Source: Lishizhenia tianjinensis
Lineage (GTDB): Bacteria; Bacteroidota; Bacteroidia; Flavobacteriales_D; Crocinitomicaceae
NCBI GenBank assembly: GCA_945863425.1
Contig: CAMBBW010000003.1
Location: forward strand, 1 to 48,769
Length of the DNA: 48,769 bases
Direction of reading: 5' to 3'
Made by a program: the position numbers and the translations under genes. Shown here in pieces: positions 30,778 through 39,674 of the stretch (positions within the stretch are counted from its first letter, which is position 1; the number at the start of each line of letters is the position of its first letter). Under the pieces are notes generated by a model. That model searched no databases, was not told the origin of the DNA, and worked only from the letters and a program-made list of their open reading frames with translations.

Positions 30778-32001
30778 TTAATCAAGTATTCCATCTGCAT
30801 ATTCTTGCAAATACGAAAATCCCTCTGTTAATTCGCCAGATGAATTTGTTTCAGAAGCTCTCTCCATAATTGCGTATGGATCTTCTCTGAGTAAGGCTGG
30901 AAGAACATGTTTAATTAATTCATTTCCGAAATCTTCAGAGGCATCTTTGGGTAATTCACACGGTAGATTATCAACAGCCATCACAGCAATTGCTCCCATT
31001 TCTTTGAAATTTACCTCGTTTCCTGTCAAAGGATCATATCCAAAAATTGGATCATTAATTTTACTTGGCCGAAGCGTACAAGCAATCGGACCAGCAATGT
31101 CGCATGAAATATCAGCAACTACCGATAATTTTCTATTCGGCTGATTTAAATCGTCTTGGGACAAAATAATAGGTGATTTATTACTCCAAAAATGACAGGG
31201 AATATACATGTCTACTTTTGAAACGAACCGAGAAAGGATAGATTTATATTTTTCTGGATTTGAATAAAATTCTTTTTTATCAAACATCCTTCCGTCAATT
31301 GACGCATAATAATCCTCAAGTTCCAAATGAGCGAAAACAGGCTCATTGAATTCCATGGATAGAATTTCATCTGGCGTAACTTCTTTAATCGGTAGCAAAT
31401 CCATTATTTCGCGAGCGCCATGTCCTACTCTACCAAAGCCAGTTAGAATACATTTAAAATTTGAAGGAAAGCTAACTTTTTTTAATTCTTTCTCCACCTC
31501 AATTCTATTTGCACACTGATTTGCTGGATTCATTTTGTAAGAATCATGTTTCAAGCCCCAAGTTAAAAACCCATTGTACGTCCCAACGATTCCAGCATAG
31601 CGACCAAATCCAATTAATCGTTTGTTGTTTTTATCCTTAATAACCTCATAATCAATTAGTCTTATTTTGTTATCCAAAACGGCCCTTAATATTTGTTGAT
31701 TATACGCTTGCTTTTTGATCGTGTGAGAAAAGAATAAAAAGATTTTATTGGGAACTAGATCCGAAACATTTACTTCTTTAACACCAATAATTATGTCACA
31801 TTCTTTGATTGAATCGACGAGCATAATTCCCTCTGCTGCATATTCTTCATCCGAAAAAGTACGAATTGGACTTCGTTGAACTTGAATTTTAACATCGGGA
31901 TACACAATTTCAATTGCACGGCATTGTTTTGGCGTTAATGCCACCCGAAAATCAGGCGGAACTTTTCCCTCTTTAATAATGCCTATTGTGGTGGTTTTCA
32001 T
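30778..32001 (-). CDS. saccharopine / alanine dehydrogenase-like NAD(P)-dependent oxidoreductase
   Basis: A 407-aa protein. The N-terminal domain (IGIIKEGKVPPDFRVALTP) matches the AlaDh/PNT N-terminal family, and a Rossmann motif ILTGFGRVGHGAREI lies near residue 195. The C-terminal part contains VVADISCDIAGPIACTLRPS. Overall organisation resembles lysine-forming saccharopine dehydrogenase (LYS1-type) rather than alanine dehydrogenase. The substrate is not established. It is co-transcribed with the KdsC-like and DAHP synthase genes (13-nt gap). Confidence 0.8.
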   Translation of the reverse strand: MKTTTIGIIKEGKVPPDFRVALTPKQCRAIEIVYPDVKIQVQRSPIRTFSDEEYAAEGIMLVDSIKECDIIIGVKEVNVSDLVPNKIFLFFSHTIKKQAYNQQILRAVLDNKIRLIDYEVIKDKNNKRLIGFGRYAGIVGTYNGFLTWGLKHDSYKMNPANQCANRIEVEKELKKVSFPSNFKCILTGFGRVGHGAREIMDLLPIKEVTPDEILSMEFNEPVFAHLELEDYYASIDGRMFDKKEFYSNPEKYKSILSRFVSKVDMYIPCHFWSNKSPIILSQDDLNQPNRKLSVVADISCDIAGPIACTLRPSKINDPIFGYDPLTGNEVNFKEMGAIAVMAVDNLPCELPKDASEDFGNELIKHVLPALLREDPYAIMERASETNSSGELTEGFSYLQEYADGILD

Positions 32002-32014
32002 GTTTGTGTTAATA

Positions 32015-32692
32015 TTAAGAAATCGGAGATTCTATCAAATAATTATCAATGAAGTTTCGAACACAGCCATCTCCACCTTTGTTGGATAAAATGATGTCTA
32101 CTTCGGTTTTTATGGCATTAACTGCATTGACTGGACAAGCAGAAAAACCAACTTTTCGAATGCACTCAAGGTCATTTACATCATCCCCCAAATAAGCGAC
32201 TTGATTGAGATCGATAGCCAATTCAGAACACCAATTCGATAACACTTCTAATTTTTTATCTTGACCTACATAACACAAGGAAACACCTAACATCTCAGCC
32301 CTTTTCTGAACCATCAAGTGAGTAAAACCAGATGACAAAAAGGCAACTTGAACATTGGTTTGTTGTAATCGCATAATTCCCAAACCATCTTTTGTATTGA
32401 ATTTTTTAATTTGATCACCATTTTCTGTGAAGTACATTCCGCCGTCGGTTAAAACACCATCCACATCCAACACTAACAACTTGATGTTTTTCGCCTTTTT
32501 TTTCCATTGTCCCTCTTTAAAAAGAGGTTTGAAAAGCAAAGACAATAAATCTACCTCATATTCTTCGCAGACTGCTTCTAAATCAAAAACGGTAAGCTCA
32601 TGAACATCTTCAACATCTAAATCACTCAGGAAATCTTGAAAATCAATTCCAAATTTGGAGCATAAGCCCTTAATATTTTGTTCTAATTGCAT
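32015..32692 (-). CDS. KdsC-like HAD phosphatase with N-terminal helical extension
   Basis: A 225-aa protein. The HAD nucleophile motif VLDVDGVLTDGG (D76, D78), FLSSG motif II and YLGDDVNDLECI motif IV match the KdsC/NeuA-C phosphatase group, which dephosphorylates 3-deoxy-octulosonate 8-phosphate or sialic-acid-type 9-phosphates. KdsC proteins are usually 160-190 aa; here about 60 acidic helical residues precede the catalytic domain. It lies one base after the DAHP synthase gene. Confidence 0.85.
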   Translation of the reverse strand: MQLEQNIKGLCSKFGIDFQDFLSDLDVEDVHELTVFDLEAVCEEYEVDLLSLLFKPLFKEGQWKKKAKNIKLLVLDVDGVLTDGGMYFTENGDQIKKFNTKDGLGIMRLQQTNVQVAFLSSGFTHLMVQKRAEMLGVSLCYVGQDKKLEVLSNWCSELAIDLNQVAYLGDDVNDLECIRKVGFSACPVNAVNAIKTEVDIILSNKGGDGCVRNFIDNYLIESPIS

Positions 32693-32693
32693 G

Positions 32694-33692
32694 TTATACT
32701 ATTTTATATCCAACGCTTTCAGCAACTGGACGTAAGGAATTTAATAATTCTGTAAATTGTTGATAATCCAATTGTTGTGAGGCATCTGATTTTGCTGTTT
32801 TTGGAGTGGGATGCGTCTCAATCAACAATCCGTCAATTCCCATTGCAACACAAGCACGAGCCAATACTGGAACACCATATGCATACCCCATAGCATGGGA
32901 AGGATCCAGAACAATCGGCAAGTTTGTATATTCCTGCAACCAAGCAACACCGCATAAATCTAACGTGAATCGTGTTCCAGTTTCGAATGTTCGTAATCCA
33001 CGCTCGCACAAAATCACATTTTCATTCCCGCCAGATAAAACAAACTCCGCGGCTTGCACAAATTCTTGAAGGGTAGTTCCAAAACCACGTTTAATTAATA
33101 CAGGCTTGGAAGTTTTTGCACATGCACGCAATATACCTTGGTCATACATTGCCTTTGCTCCAACTTGGATCACATCCGTATATTCAATAATTTCGGCAAT
33201 ATGGGTAGCATCTCTCGCTTCGGTAATTACATTCAGACCAAACTCTTCACGCATTTTCGCTAATAATTTCAAGCCATCCAAGCCCATTCCTTGAAAGGAA
33301 TACGGACTCGTTCGTGGTTTATAACACCCTCCTCGTAGCGTTGTTAATCCTAAACCAACCAGCAATTCAGCTGAACTTCGGATTTGATCTTCCGATTCAA
33401 CACTGCAAGGACCTCCGATTAACAATGTATTCTTTGTATCCCCACCAATTGTTACATTAGACAAACTAATTTTACGCTTGTTCGAATTGAATGCTTTTGA
33501 CGCTAATTGTATGTCATTTGCAAAAACCCAAAATTTATCTACGTGGTGTTCTATGGACGAAGGAACCTCTTTTACATTCGATCCAGTAATCAACAAGATT
33601 TCCCTGTCCATACGAATGCAAAACGCTTGATTTTCAACCGCTAACTGATTAGCTTGTTCGGCGGAAACTGTATTTTTTAATTGAAGAATCAT
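32694..33692 (-). CDS. 3-deoxy-7-phosphoheptulonate synthase with N-terminal ferredoxin-like domain
   Basis: A 332-aa type I-beta DAHP synthase. Residues 1-80 form a ferredoxin-like/ACT-like regulatory domain as in Thermotoga-type enzymes. The catalytic domain has GGPCSVES (93-100), KPRTSPYSFQG (125-135), VLIKRGF and VLDPSHAMGY. KPRTS identifies a DAHP rather than a KDO-8-phosphate synthase (which has KANRS). It is the second DAHP synthase of the window and overlaps the RPE-CBS gene by 4 nt, implying co-expression. Confidence 0.93.
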   Translation of the reverse strand: MILQLKNTVSAEQANQLAVENQAFCIRMDREILLITGSNVKEVPSSIEHHVDKFWVFANDIQLASKAFNSNKRKISLSNVTIGGDTKNTLLIGGPCSVESEDQIRSSAELLVGLGLTTLRGGCYKPRTSPYSFQGMGLDGLKLLAKMREEFGLNVITEARDATHIAEIIEYTDVIQVGAKAMYDQGILRACAKTSKPVLIKRGFGTTLQEFVQAAEFVLSGGNENVILCERGLRTFETGTRFTLDLCGVAWLQEYTNLPIVLDPSHAMGYAYGVPVLARACVAMGIDGLLIETHPTPKTAKSDASQQLDYQQFTELLNSLRPVAESVGYKIV

Positions 33693-34693
33693 AATTCTGC
33701 TTTAATGAGGTTGACAAAGTTAACAATTCCAACTGCTTTTCCGTCTGAATTTACTACCGGTAAGTACATCACCGGAAACACACACCTCTTAATCAATTGA
33801 AGCATTTCAACGACTGTTTGATTAGACTGAATTACTAATGGACTCTCGTTCATCATTATAGCTGGTGATAGTTCCTTTAAATTGTTTAGGCATTTGAGTA
33901 ATCCTTTCCGAATATCTGCACTCGAAATTAATCCAACTAATTTATTCGTTGAATCAACAACGAGGCAAAATCCCAAATTCCCATTTTCAATGATTTCTAA
34001 CACTGCTCTGATGTTGTTTTCAGAACTATCAATAATTGGACATTCCTCAATTGGCGTCATAAAATCACCCACTTGAAATTGAGAGGCAATTTCCCTGCTT
34101 TGTAAATTAAAAAGAGCATGCCCAATACTTGGCTCATTGAATAAATAGGATCCAGAAACAGAACAACTCACCCCCATATTTCGTAAAATGAATGAAACTT
34201 CTCCATTCACTCCACCATCTACATGAATGGATTTGGAAGGATATTCTTTTCTGAATCGTCTTATCTTATCAAAATTAACTTTATCAAACAAACCTCCACT
34301 TTGCCCTGGAGTTGTTGCCATTATCAGAATAAAATCAAAATCAGTATAGTTCTCAAAAATCGAAATGGGTGTATTTGTAGTTACAGCAATGCCTTTTTTT
34401 CCGGAAATCTCTTTCGGAATAGTGAGTTTAGTAGTTAAATTTTCAAATTGAAAAGTCACATATTCAACCGGATTTTGAATGAGTAAATCAAAATATTTTT
34501 CAGGCGAAGAGGTGATAATGTGCAAATCGATTGGAATGGAGCACCAATTTCTAATTTTGATAATGTCATTAAAAACAGTTAAATCATCGTTGCAATCAAT
34601 ATGTAATAAATCCACTTGATGATTGTTCAAATCTAAAATCACTTGCTCTAGAGCACGTTTTTTGTCGCTATAAATGGATGCGGATATTTTCAT
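33689..34693 (-). CDS. ribulose-phosphate 3-epimerase-like domain fused to a CBS pair
   Basis: A 334-aa fusion. Residues 1-190 resemble the ribulose-5-phosphate 3-epimerase barrel; all four metal ligands are present (H31, D33, H58, D159), but the MDG loop is CNDD and the usual NPGFGG loop is TPGQSGG. Residues about 205-334 hold two CBS motifs (FMTPIEECPIID, LVVDSTNKLVGLISSADIRKG, then SNQTVVEMLQLIK and LPVVNSDGKAVGIVNFVN), which usually sense adenine nucleotides. Altered loops suggest a different substrate or a regulatory role. It overlaps its neighbours by 4 nt on both sides. Confidence 0.78.
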   Translation of the reverse strand: MKISASIYSDKKRALEQVILDLNNHQVDLLHIDCNDDLTVFNDIIKIRNWCSIPIDLHIITSSPEKYFDLLIQNPVEYVTFQFENLTTKLTIPKEISGKKGIAVTTNTPISIFENYTDFDFILIMATTPGQSGGLFDKVNFDKIRRFRKEYPSKSIHVDGGVNGEVSFILRNMGVSCSVSGSYLFNEPSIGHALFNLQSREIASQFQVGDFMTPIEECPIIDSSENNIRAVLEIIENGNLGFCLVVDSTNKLVGLISSADIRKGLLKCLNNLKELSPAIMMNESPLVIQSNQTVVEMLQLIKRCVFPVMYLPVVNSDGKAVGIVNFVNLIKAEL

Positions 34694-35808
34694 TTGAGCT
34701 TAAAAAAGAAATTACCTTCTTCATCAAAATTGGCATTGGATTGAGGGAAATCAGTTAATGTTAATTGTTTTATTTCGTTTAATGCGGCAAGACTTTTATC
34801 GAAAATCGGGCCACCTTCTCCGATTTGTTTAATAGAAACTATCTTTCCTTCTACAAATGATCCATCGCGTTTTAATTTCAATTGAAAAAGAGGCGCAATT
34901 CCCGCATTTCCTTTTAAGCTAAATCTGCCATAGGTGCAAAAATTACCCATAGAATAAGTGATGAATTTCCCTTTATATTGATCGATTGCACGAGATACAT
35001 GAGGTCCATGCCCCAAAATAACATCAGCCCCAGCATCAATCGCTTTGCGAGCGAACTCAGTTACATTCCCCCTATTTTCACCTAAAAAGAGTTCAGTTTT
35101 TTTAGGGACATGAGTTGCACTTGGTCCCTCAGCACCACCATGAAAAGAAACGATAACAATGTCGCAGGTTTTATCTAACTCTTTAATTGTATTGGTTAAC
35201 AAGGTATAATCCGTCAAGGATAAGCATCCATTATTTGGGGCAAAAGCGGTAAATCCAATTTTCAATCCTTTTATTGTCATTATTCCTGTCGGACACGTAG
35301 TTTGACCAGCAAAACAAAATCCTCTTTCTGCTAGTGCCCGAACGGTATTCTTACGACCTGTTGTACCAAAATCGCCCACGTGATTATTTGCGATGGATAA
35401 CATATTAAATCCGGCCTCTTTCAATTGATCTAAAAAATATTCCGGTTGCCTGAAAGCATAACATTTAGAAGGATCGTTGCACGACTTCACTTCACCACCA
35501 CTATTGAGCACTGTTCCTTCCAGATTTCCGAAAACAATGTCACCCATTTTGAAATACTCCATCATTGGAGCCATCAATTTCAATTCTTTTGGAGGTAGGT
35601 AACTTTCACTTGGGTAATTTGTTCCCATCATGATATCACCCACCGCAACGAGGGTTATTGTTTCATCATCTTCTGAAACGAATTTTTTCTTTATCGCGTT
35701 TTTTGAAGGAACTGATTCACCTGAATTTGTTGTGTCCCCCTTAAATTGAACGGCATAAATACCAATAGAAATCAATAATCCAATGAAAAGATAAAGAAAT
35801 GTACGCAT
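34690..35808 (-). CDS. CapA-family (PGA_cap) metallophosphatase-like protein
   Basis: A 372-aa protein with an N-terminal signal-anchor (MRTFLYLFIGLLISIGIYAV). The calcineurin-like pattern of CapA proteins is visible: VAVGDIMMGTNYP, GNLEGTV, SIANNHVGDFG and GHGPHVSRAI followed by ITYSMGNF. The family is associated with poly-gamma-glutamate capsule synthesis, but no capBC genes are present. ATG 35808, 10 nt after the panB stop, is preferred over ATG 35838, which lies within panB. Confidence 0.87.
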   Translation of the reverse strand: MRTFLYLFIGLLISIGIYAVQFKGDTTNSGESVPSKNAIKKKFVSEDDETITLVAVGDIMMGTNYPSESYLPPKELKLMAPMMEYFKMGDIVFGNLEGTVLNSGGEVKSCNDPSKCYAFRQPEYFLDQLKEAGFNMLSIANNHVGDFGTTGRKNTVRALAERGFCFAGQTTCPTGIMTIKGLKIGFTAFAPNNGCLSLTDYTLLTNTIKELDKTCDIVIVSFHGGAEGPSATHVPKKTELFLGENRGNVTEFARKAIDAGADVILGHGPHVSRAIDQYKGKFITYSMGNFCTYGRFSLKGNAGIAPLFQLKLKRDGSFVEGKIVSIKQIGEGGPIFDKSLAALNEIKQLTLTDFPQSNANFDEEGNFFFKLK

Positions 35809-35818
35809 AAAAAAGATT

Positions 35819-36634
35819 TTAATATTGTTCGGATTCATTTGGAAAATCTACTGCTTTAACATCCGAAATGTATTGTTTAAATGAATTAAGCATTTGCTCG
35901 TGTAAGTTATTGTATTTTCTCAAAAATCGCGGATTAAATTCATTATTAATTCCTAGCATATCATGAACAACTAATACCTGGCCATCGACGCCATGACCAG
36001 CACCAATACCAATAATTGGAATTTGAACAGTTTCGGCAACTTTTGTCGCTAAATTAGCTGGAATTTTTTCCAAAACTATCGAAAAACAGCCTGCTTCTTC
36101 AAGTAATTTGGCATCACGCATGAGTTGAGCCGCTTCCTCTTCCTCTTTAGCTCGAACTACATAGGTTCCAAATTTATAAATTGACTGTGGTGTTAAACCT
36201 AAGTGACCCATTACGGGAATTCCCGCGGTTAAAATCCGTTTTACAGATTCTATTATTTCACTTCCACCTTCCATTTTAACCGCATGTGCCCCAGCCTCTT
36301 TCATGATACGAATGGCACTCGATAATGCTTCTTTGGAATTTCCTTGATAGCTACCAAATGGCAAATCCACCACCACTAGGGACCTACTTACCGCACGAAC
36401 GACAGATCCAGCATGATAAATCATTTGTTCCAATGTAATTGGAAGCGTTGTTTCATGCCCTGCCATTACATTGGATGCAGAATCACCAACAAGAATAACA
36501 TCGACTCCTGCTTCGTCTATTATTCTAGCCATCGAAAAATCATAACCCGTTAACATGGATATTTTCTCCTTCCGGTTTTTCATCTCCTGCAACGTATGCG
36601 TGGTGACTTTTTTTACGGTTTGATACGTTGACAT
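35819..36634 (-). CDS. panB: 3-methyl-2-oxobutanoate hydroxymethyltransferase (PanB)
   Basis: A 271-aa enzyme making ketopantoate from alpha-ketoisovalerate and methylene-tetrahydrofolate, the first step toward pantothenate and CoA. Motifs: [45 protein letters not shown] and [18 protein letters not shown]. It is the first gene of the eight-gene minus-strand operon ending at the MFS gene, with a TAGATTTG box at 36655-36662. panC and panD are not in the window. Confidence 0.96.
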   Translation of the reverse strand: MSTYQTVKKVTTHTLQEMKNRKEKISMLTGYDFSMARIIDEAGVDVILVGDSASNVMAGHETTLPITLEQMIYHAGSVVRAVSRSLVVVDLPFGSYQGNSKEALSSAIRIMKEAGAHAVKMEGGSEIIESVKRILTAGIPVMGHLGLTPQSIYKFGTYVVRAKEEEEAAQLMRDAKLLEEAGCFSIVLEKIPANLATKVAETVQIPIIGIGAGHGVDGQVLVVHDMLGINNEFNPRFLRKYNNLHEQMLNSFKQYISDVKAVDFPNESEQY

Positions 36635-36654
36635 AATATGTGAATTAGGTGAAA

Positions 36655-36662
36655 CAAATCTA
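36655..36662 (-). promoter_or_regulatory. -7 promoter element for the panB operon
   Basis: TAGATTTG on the minus strand, an exact TAnnTTTG, 20 nt before the panB ATG. A clear TTG at -33 is not seen. Confidence 0.45.
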
Positions 36663-36698
36663 CGAATGTTTACTGACTCTTCGAGGACTCCTTATGGG

Positions 36699-38261
36699 TT
36701 AAAATTGAAAATATATAAATGGCTGAATATCGGATGAACGAAATTGCACCACTAAAATGATGATTAATACCAATAACACAGCTTTCAGAACCAAAGGTGT
36801 GCGTGCTACTAGTTTCTCTATCGATAATTCCCATGAAATTGGAGTGAAATGAAATAGAAAGCCAATTAGCATCATAGCTAAAACAACAGGATAGCCTAGA
36901 ATAAAATCAAGAATTATGTTTCCGTTGAAATGAAATGCAATCTGGGTTAAAACTTGGCCCACAACATTCATGGTGTCCGCACGGAAAAATATCCAACAAA
37001 AACAAACAAAATGGAATGTGAGAAGCCAACTTAAAAGATTCAAACTCTTCAGGGCAAAGATATTTTTAATTTGAAATTTAAATAGCGAGGTGAATAACTT
37101 ATGAATTATTAGCGCAAGACCATGGAGAGCACCCCAAATCACAAAACGAATCGCTGCACCATGCCATAAGCCTCCCAACAACATTGTGAGAAACAAATTA
37201 ACATAGGTACGTATCTTACCTTTCCGATTTCCTCCAAGAGAAATATACAAATAATCGCGCAACCAGCTTGATAGTGAAATGTGCCAACGCCGCCAGAATT
37301 CTGTAATATTTATGGATTTGTAAGGTGCGTCAAAATTGATATTGAAATGATAACCAAGTAATAATGCAATACCTATTGCCATATCCGAATATCCCGAGAA
37401 ATCACAATAAATCTGAAGTGCATACCCATATACTCCAACCAAATTTTCTAATCCAGAATATAACGTTGGATTATCAAAAATACGATCAACGTAATTAATA
37501 CTGATGTAATCTGCAATAATTGCTTTTTTAATTAATCCAATAATAATCAAGAAAATACCGCGACCAATCATTTCTTTGGTTACAACTACTTTTTTAAATA
37601 TTTGAGGAATAAAATCTGAGGCACGAACAATTGGTCCTGCCACTAGCTGTGGAAAAAATGAAACAAAAAATGCATAATCTAAAGGACTATTAAGTGGCTT
37701 CAGATTTTTACGGAAAACATCCAGCGTATAACTCAACGATTGAAATGTAAAAAAAGAAACTCCAACTGGAAGAAAAATATCGAATGGATCAAATTTTTGG
37801 TCTGTTAAAGTGGTAAAGATTTCATAGAAAAAATTAGTGTATTTGAAATACAATAAAATCCCCAAATTAAAGCTAAGACTTAATACCAGTAAAGAATTTC
37901 GAATAACCTTAACCATTCTGTCTGTTAATGAAATATGAATCCGAGCTTTACCTAATGAAATACCCACCTCATTTTCTGTCTTGTAAATTGCTTTTGCCAA
38001 AACAAAATCCACCAAGGTTGTTAGCACCAGTAATAGAAAATATATCCCACTGGATTTGTAATAAAAATAAAGCGAAAAGCACGTTACAAAAAGAATTTTG
38101 GCTCGCTGGTGTTTCTGAATGAGCGCAAAAACCAACAAAAATGCCATAAATAGAAAAAGAAATAATCCAGAACTAAATATTAAGGGTTCTTTTGGGTTGT
38201 ATAAAAACACATTCCAAAACCTACTAAGGTCAAAATCAAACATCTTTGTTAGCTCACTCAT
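36699..38261 (-). CDS. MBOAT-family O-acyltransferase (AlgI-like)
   Basis: A 520-aa membrane protein with about 10-12 helices. AlgI signatures: PVGVSFFTFQSLSYTLDV, YCDFSGYSDMAIGIALLLGY, ITEFWRRWHISLSSWLRDYLYISLGGNR and LGGLWHGAAIRFVIWG with the catalytic histidine near residue 360. It transfers acyl (usually acetyl) groups to an extracytoplasmic glycan. The start overlaps the SGNH gene stop by 4 nt (ATGA), so the two act together, like AlgI with AlgJ/X or DltB with DltD. Confidence 0.94.
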   Translation of the reverse strand: MSELTKMFDFDLSRFWNVFLYNPKEPLIFSSGLFLFLFMAFLLVFALIQKHQRAKILFVTCFSLYFYYKSSGIYFLLLVLTTLVDFVLAKAIYKTENEVGISLGKARIHISLTDRMVKVIRNSLLVLSLSFNLGILLYFKYTNFFYEIFTTLTDQKFDPFDIFLPVGVSFFTFQSLSYTLDVFRKNLKPLNSPLDYAFFVSFFPQLVAGPIVRASDFIPQIFKKVVVTKEMIGRGIFLIIIGLIKKAIIADYISINYVDRIFDNPTLYSGLENLVGVYGYALQIYCDFSGYSDMAIGIALLLGYHFNINFDAPYKSINITEFWRRWHISLSSWLRDYLYISLGGNRKGKIRTYVNLFLTMLLGGLWHGAAIRFVIWGALHGLALIIHKLFTSLFKFQIKNIFALKSLNLLSWLLTFHFVCFCWIFFRADTMNVVGQVLTQIAFHFNGNIILDFILGYPVVLAMMLIGFLFHFTPISWELSIEKLVARTPLVLKAVLLVLIIILVVQFRSSDIQPFIYFQF

Positions 38262-39592
38262 TGATTTTTCCTTTTTACATGGTTCGAAAAATGATGCAAA
38301 AACGTTTTTGTAAAAATTGATGCTAACTTTTCACCCCCAGCAAAAGTAAGGTGAGTATAATCCTTATTTGCCAACGCTGGTTTGTTGTTAACGAAAGAAA
38401 TCATACTGTTTTCACCGCCCATTCCAGAAAACAAATCCCAAAATGCAACGCCACTCTTTTTTGCTATTTCTCTTTGAGCTTCTATCATTAATGGAATAGT
38501 TGGCATTGTCTGATATTCGCCATCCTTTTTAACGCTACGATCAGGAATTCCAAGAATTAAAATACTTGCATCTGGGCATGCCAGCTTGATACGCGCTATT
38601 AATTCAACCATTGATTTTACATACCAATCAAGTTTTGTGGTTTTAGGTCCCAAAACATTTAATCCAAATTGCAAAACAATTAATTTGTAATCACGCAGTT
38701 TGTTGAATTCATTCCAATTTTGAGCACTTATCTTGGATAAAGCAATTCCTGAATTACTTTTCATTCCAAAATTATCTACAATAACTCCTTTTGAATCTTC
38801 GAAACTTGCCCCATAATATTTTGTATCATTTGCAGAAGGAAGAGAAAAGGTAATGGAATTTGTGCTACCCCCAGCTAATTTTGCTGATTGAATTTGATTA
38901 GAAGACCTAGTGGAAATTTTTCCAGATTCACCATTCATTCGGTACAGCACATTTGAGCTTGAATTGGTTGAATAATATAATTGAATATTTTGCAGCCCTT
39001 GTAATTTATTATTTCCTGAAATACCGGAGTAAGTTACATTTCCTTGTCCATTTGATTTAAAATAGTATCCACCTGCAGCAAAACCTTCTCCCCCTTTATT
39101 TTCAATAATGTCGTAGGAATCTATTCCAGAAAATGAATGTCGAATCGTTTGACGAAACCCTGCTGTTTCAGAGGCTATTGGAACAAATCCGACACCCGAA
39201 CCCCCAAATTTTTCTTGCAAAATCTTACGTACTTCAGCAGTAAAAATATCCCCATCAATGAATGAATCTCCAAAAAAGGCCATTCTGGTTAATTTATTCT
39301 TATCTGAAAGGGCCTCAAAGATTGCATTCAATGCTTTTTTGTCCTTCGAATAATCCTCAATACAGGTATAACCGGGAGGGCACTTGTCTACAAACTCTTT
39401 TGAAATGCTTTTGACTTTTGAAAGTTCGGATTTCTTTTTAGGTTTGATATCTTTTAAAAAATCAACTTTTTTAAATTCATAACCATAAACTGTAAAATCA
39501 GGAAGCAGAAAAGCGGCAACAGAAAGTATTAATACACAAGAAATTAAAATCACTACATGATTTAAATAGCTCTTTTCTTGATTTACATCCAT
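38258..39592 (-). CDS. SGNH-hydrolase-like partner of the MBOAT protein
   Basis: A 444-aa protein. One membrane anchor (about 11-31) precedes a large periplasmic part. Block I FFGDSFIDGD gives the nucleophile S110; the C-terminal DYTHLTFAGG provides D411 and H414. It likely moves the acyl group from MBOAT onto the polysaccharide. No alginate or teichoic-acid genes are nearby, so the acceptor is unknown. It is the first gene of the two-gene operon. Confidence 0.87.
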   Translation of the reverse strand: MDVNQEKSYLNHVVILISCVLILSVAAFLLPDFTVYGYEFKKVDFLKDIKPKKKSELSKVKSISKEFVDKCPPGYTCIEDYSKDKKALNAIFEALSDKNKLTRMAFFGDSFIDGDIFTAEVRKILQEKFGGSGVGFVPIASETAGFRQTIRHSFSGIDSYDIIENKGGEGFAAGGYYFKSNGQGNVTYSGISGNNKLQGLQNIQLYYSTNSSSNVLYRMNGESGKISTRSSNQIQSAKLAGGSTNSITFSLPSANDTKYYGASFEDSKGVIVDNFGMKSNSGIALSKISAQNWNEFNKLRDYKLIVLQFGLNVLGPKTTKLDWYVKSMVELIARIKLACPDASILILGIPDRSVKKDGEYQTMPTIPLMIEAQREIAKKSGVAFWDLFSGMGGENSMISFVNNKPALANKDYTHLTFAGGEKLASIFTKTFLHHFSNHVKRKNQ

Positions 39593-39612
39593 ACTTTTTT
39601 GAAATCGGGATG

Positions 39613-39620
39613 CAAAGCTA
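39613..39620 (-). promoter_or_regulatory. -7 promoter element for the SGNH-MBOAT operon
   Basis: TAGCTTTG on the minus strand, an exact TAnnTTTG, 20 nt before the SGNH gene ATG at 39592. Confidence 0.45.
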
Positions 39621-39674
39621 AGCTATTTTTAACAAAAAAAAGAATTATTTACGATAGTTGAATTTTGGATGGTT

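Noticed and set aside
32694-33692. KDO-8-phosphate synthase identity for the second aldolase
   Set aside because: It carries KPRTS and a ferredoxin-like N-terminal domain, both DAHP synthase traits, rather than the KANRS motif of KDO-8-P synthases.
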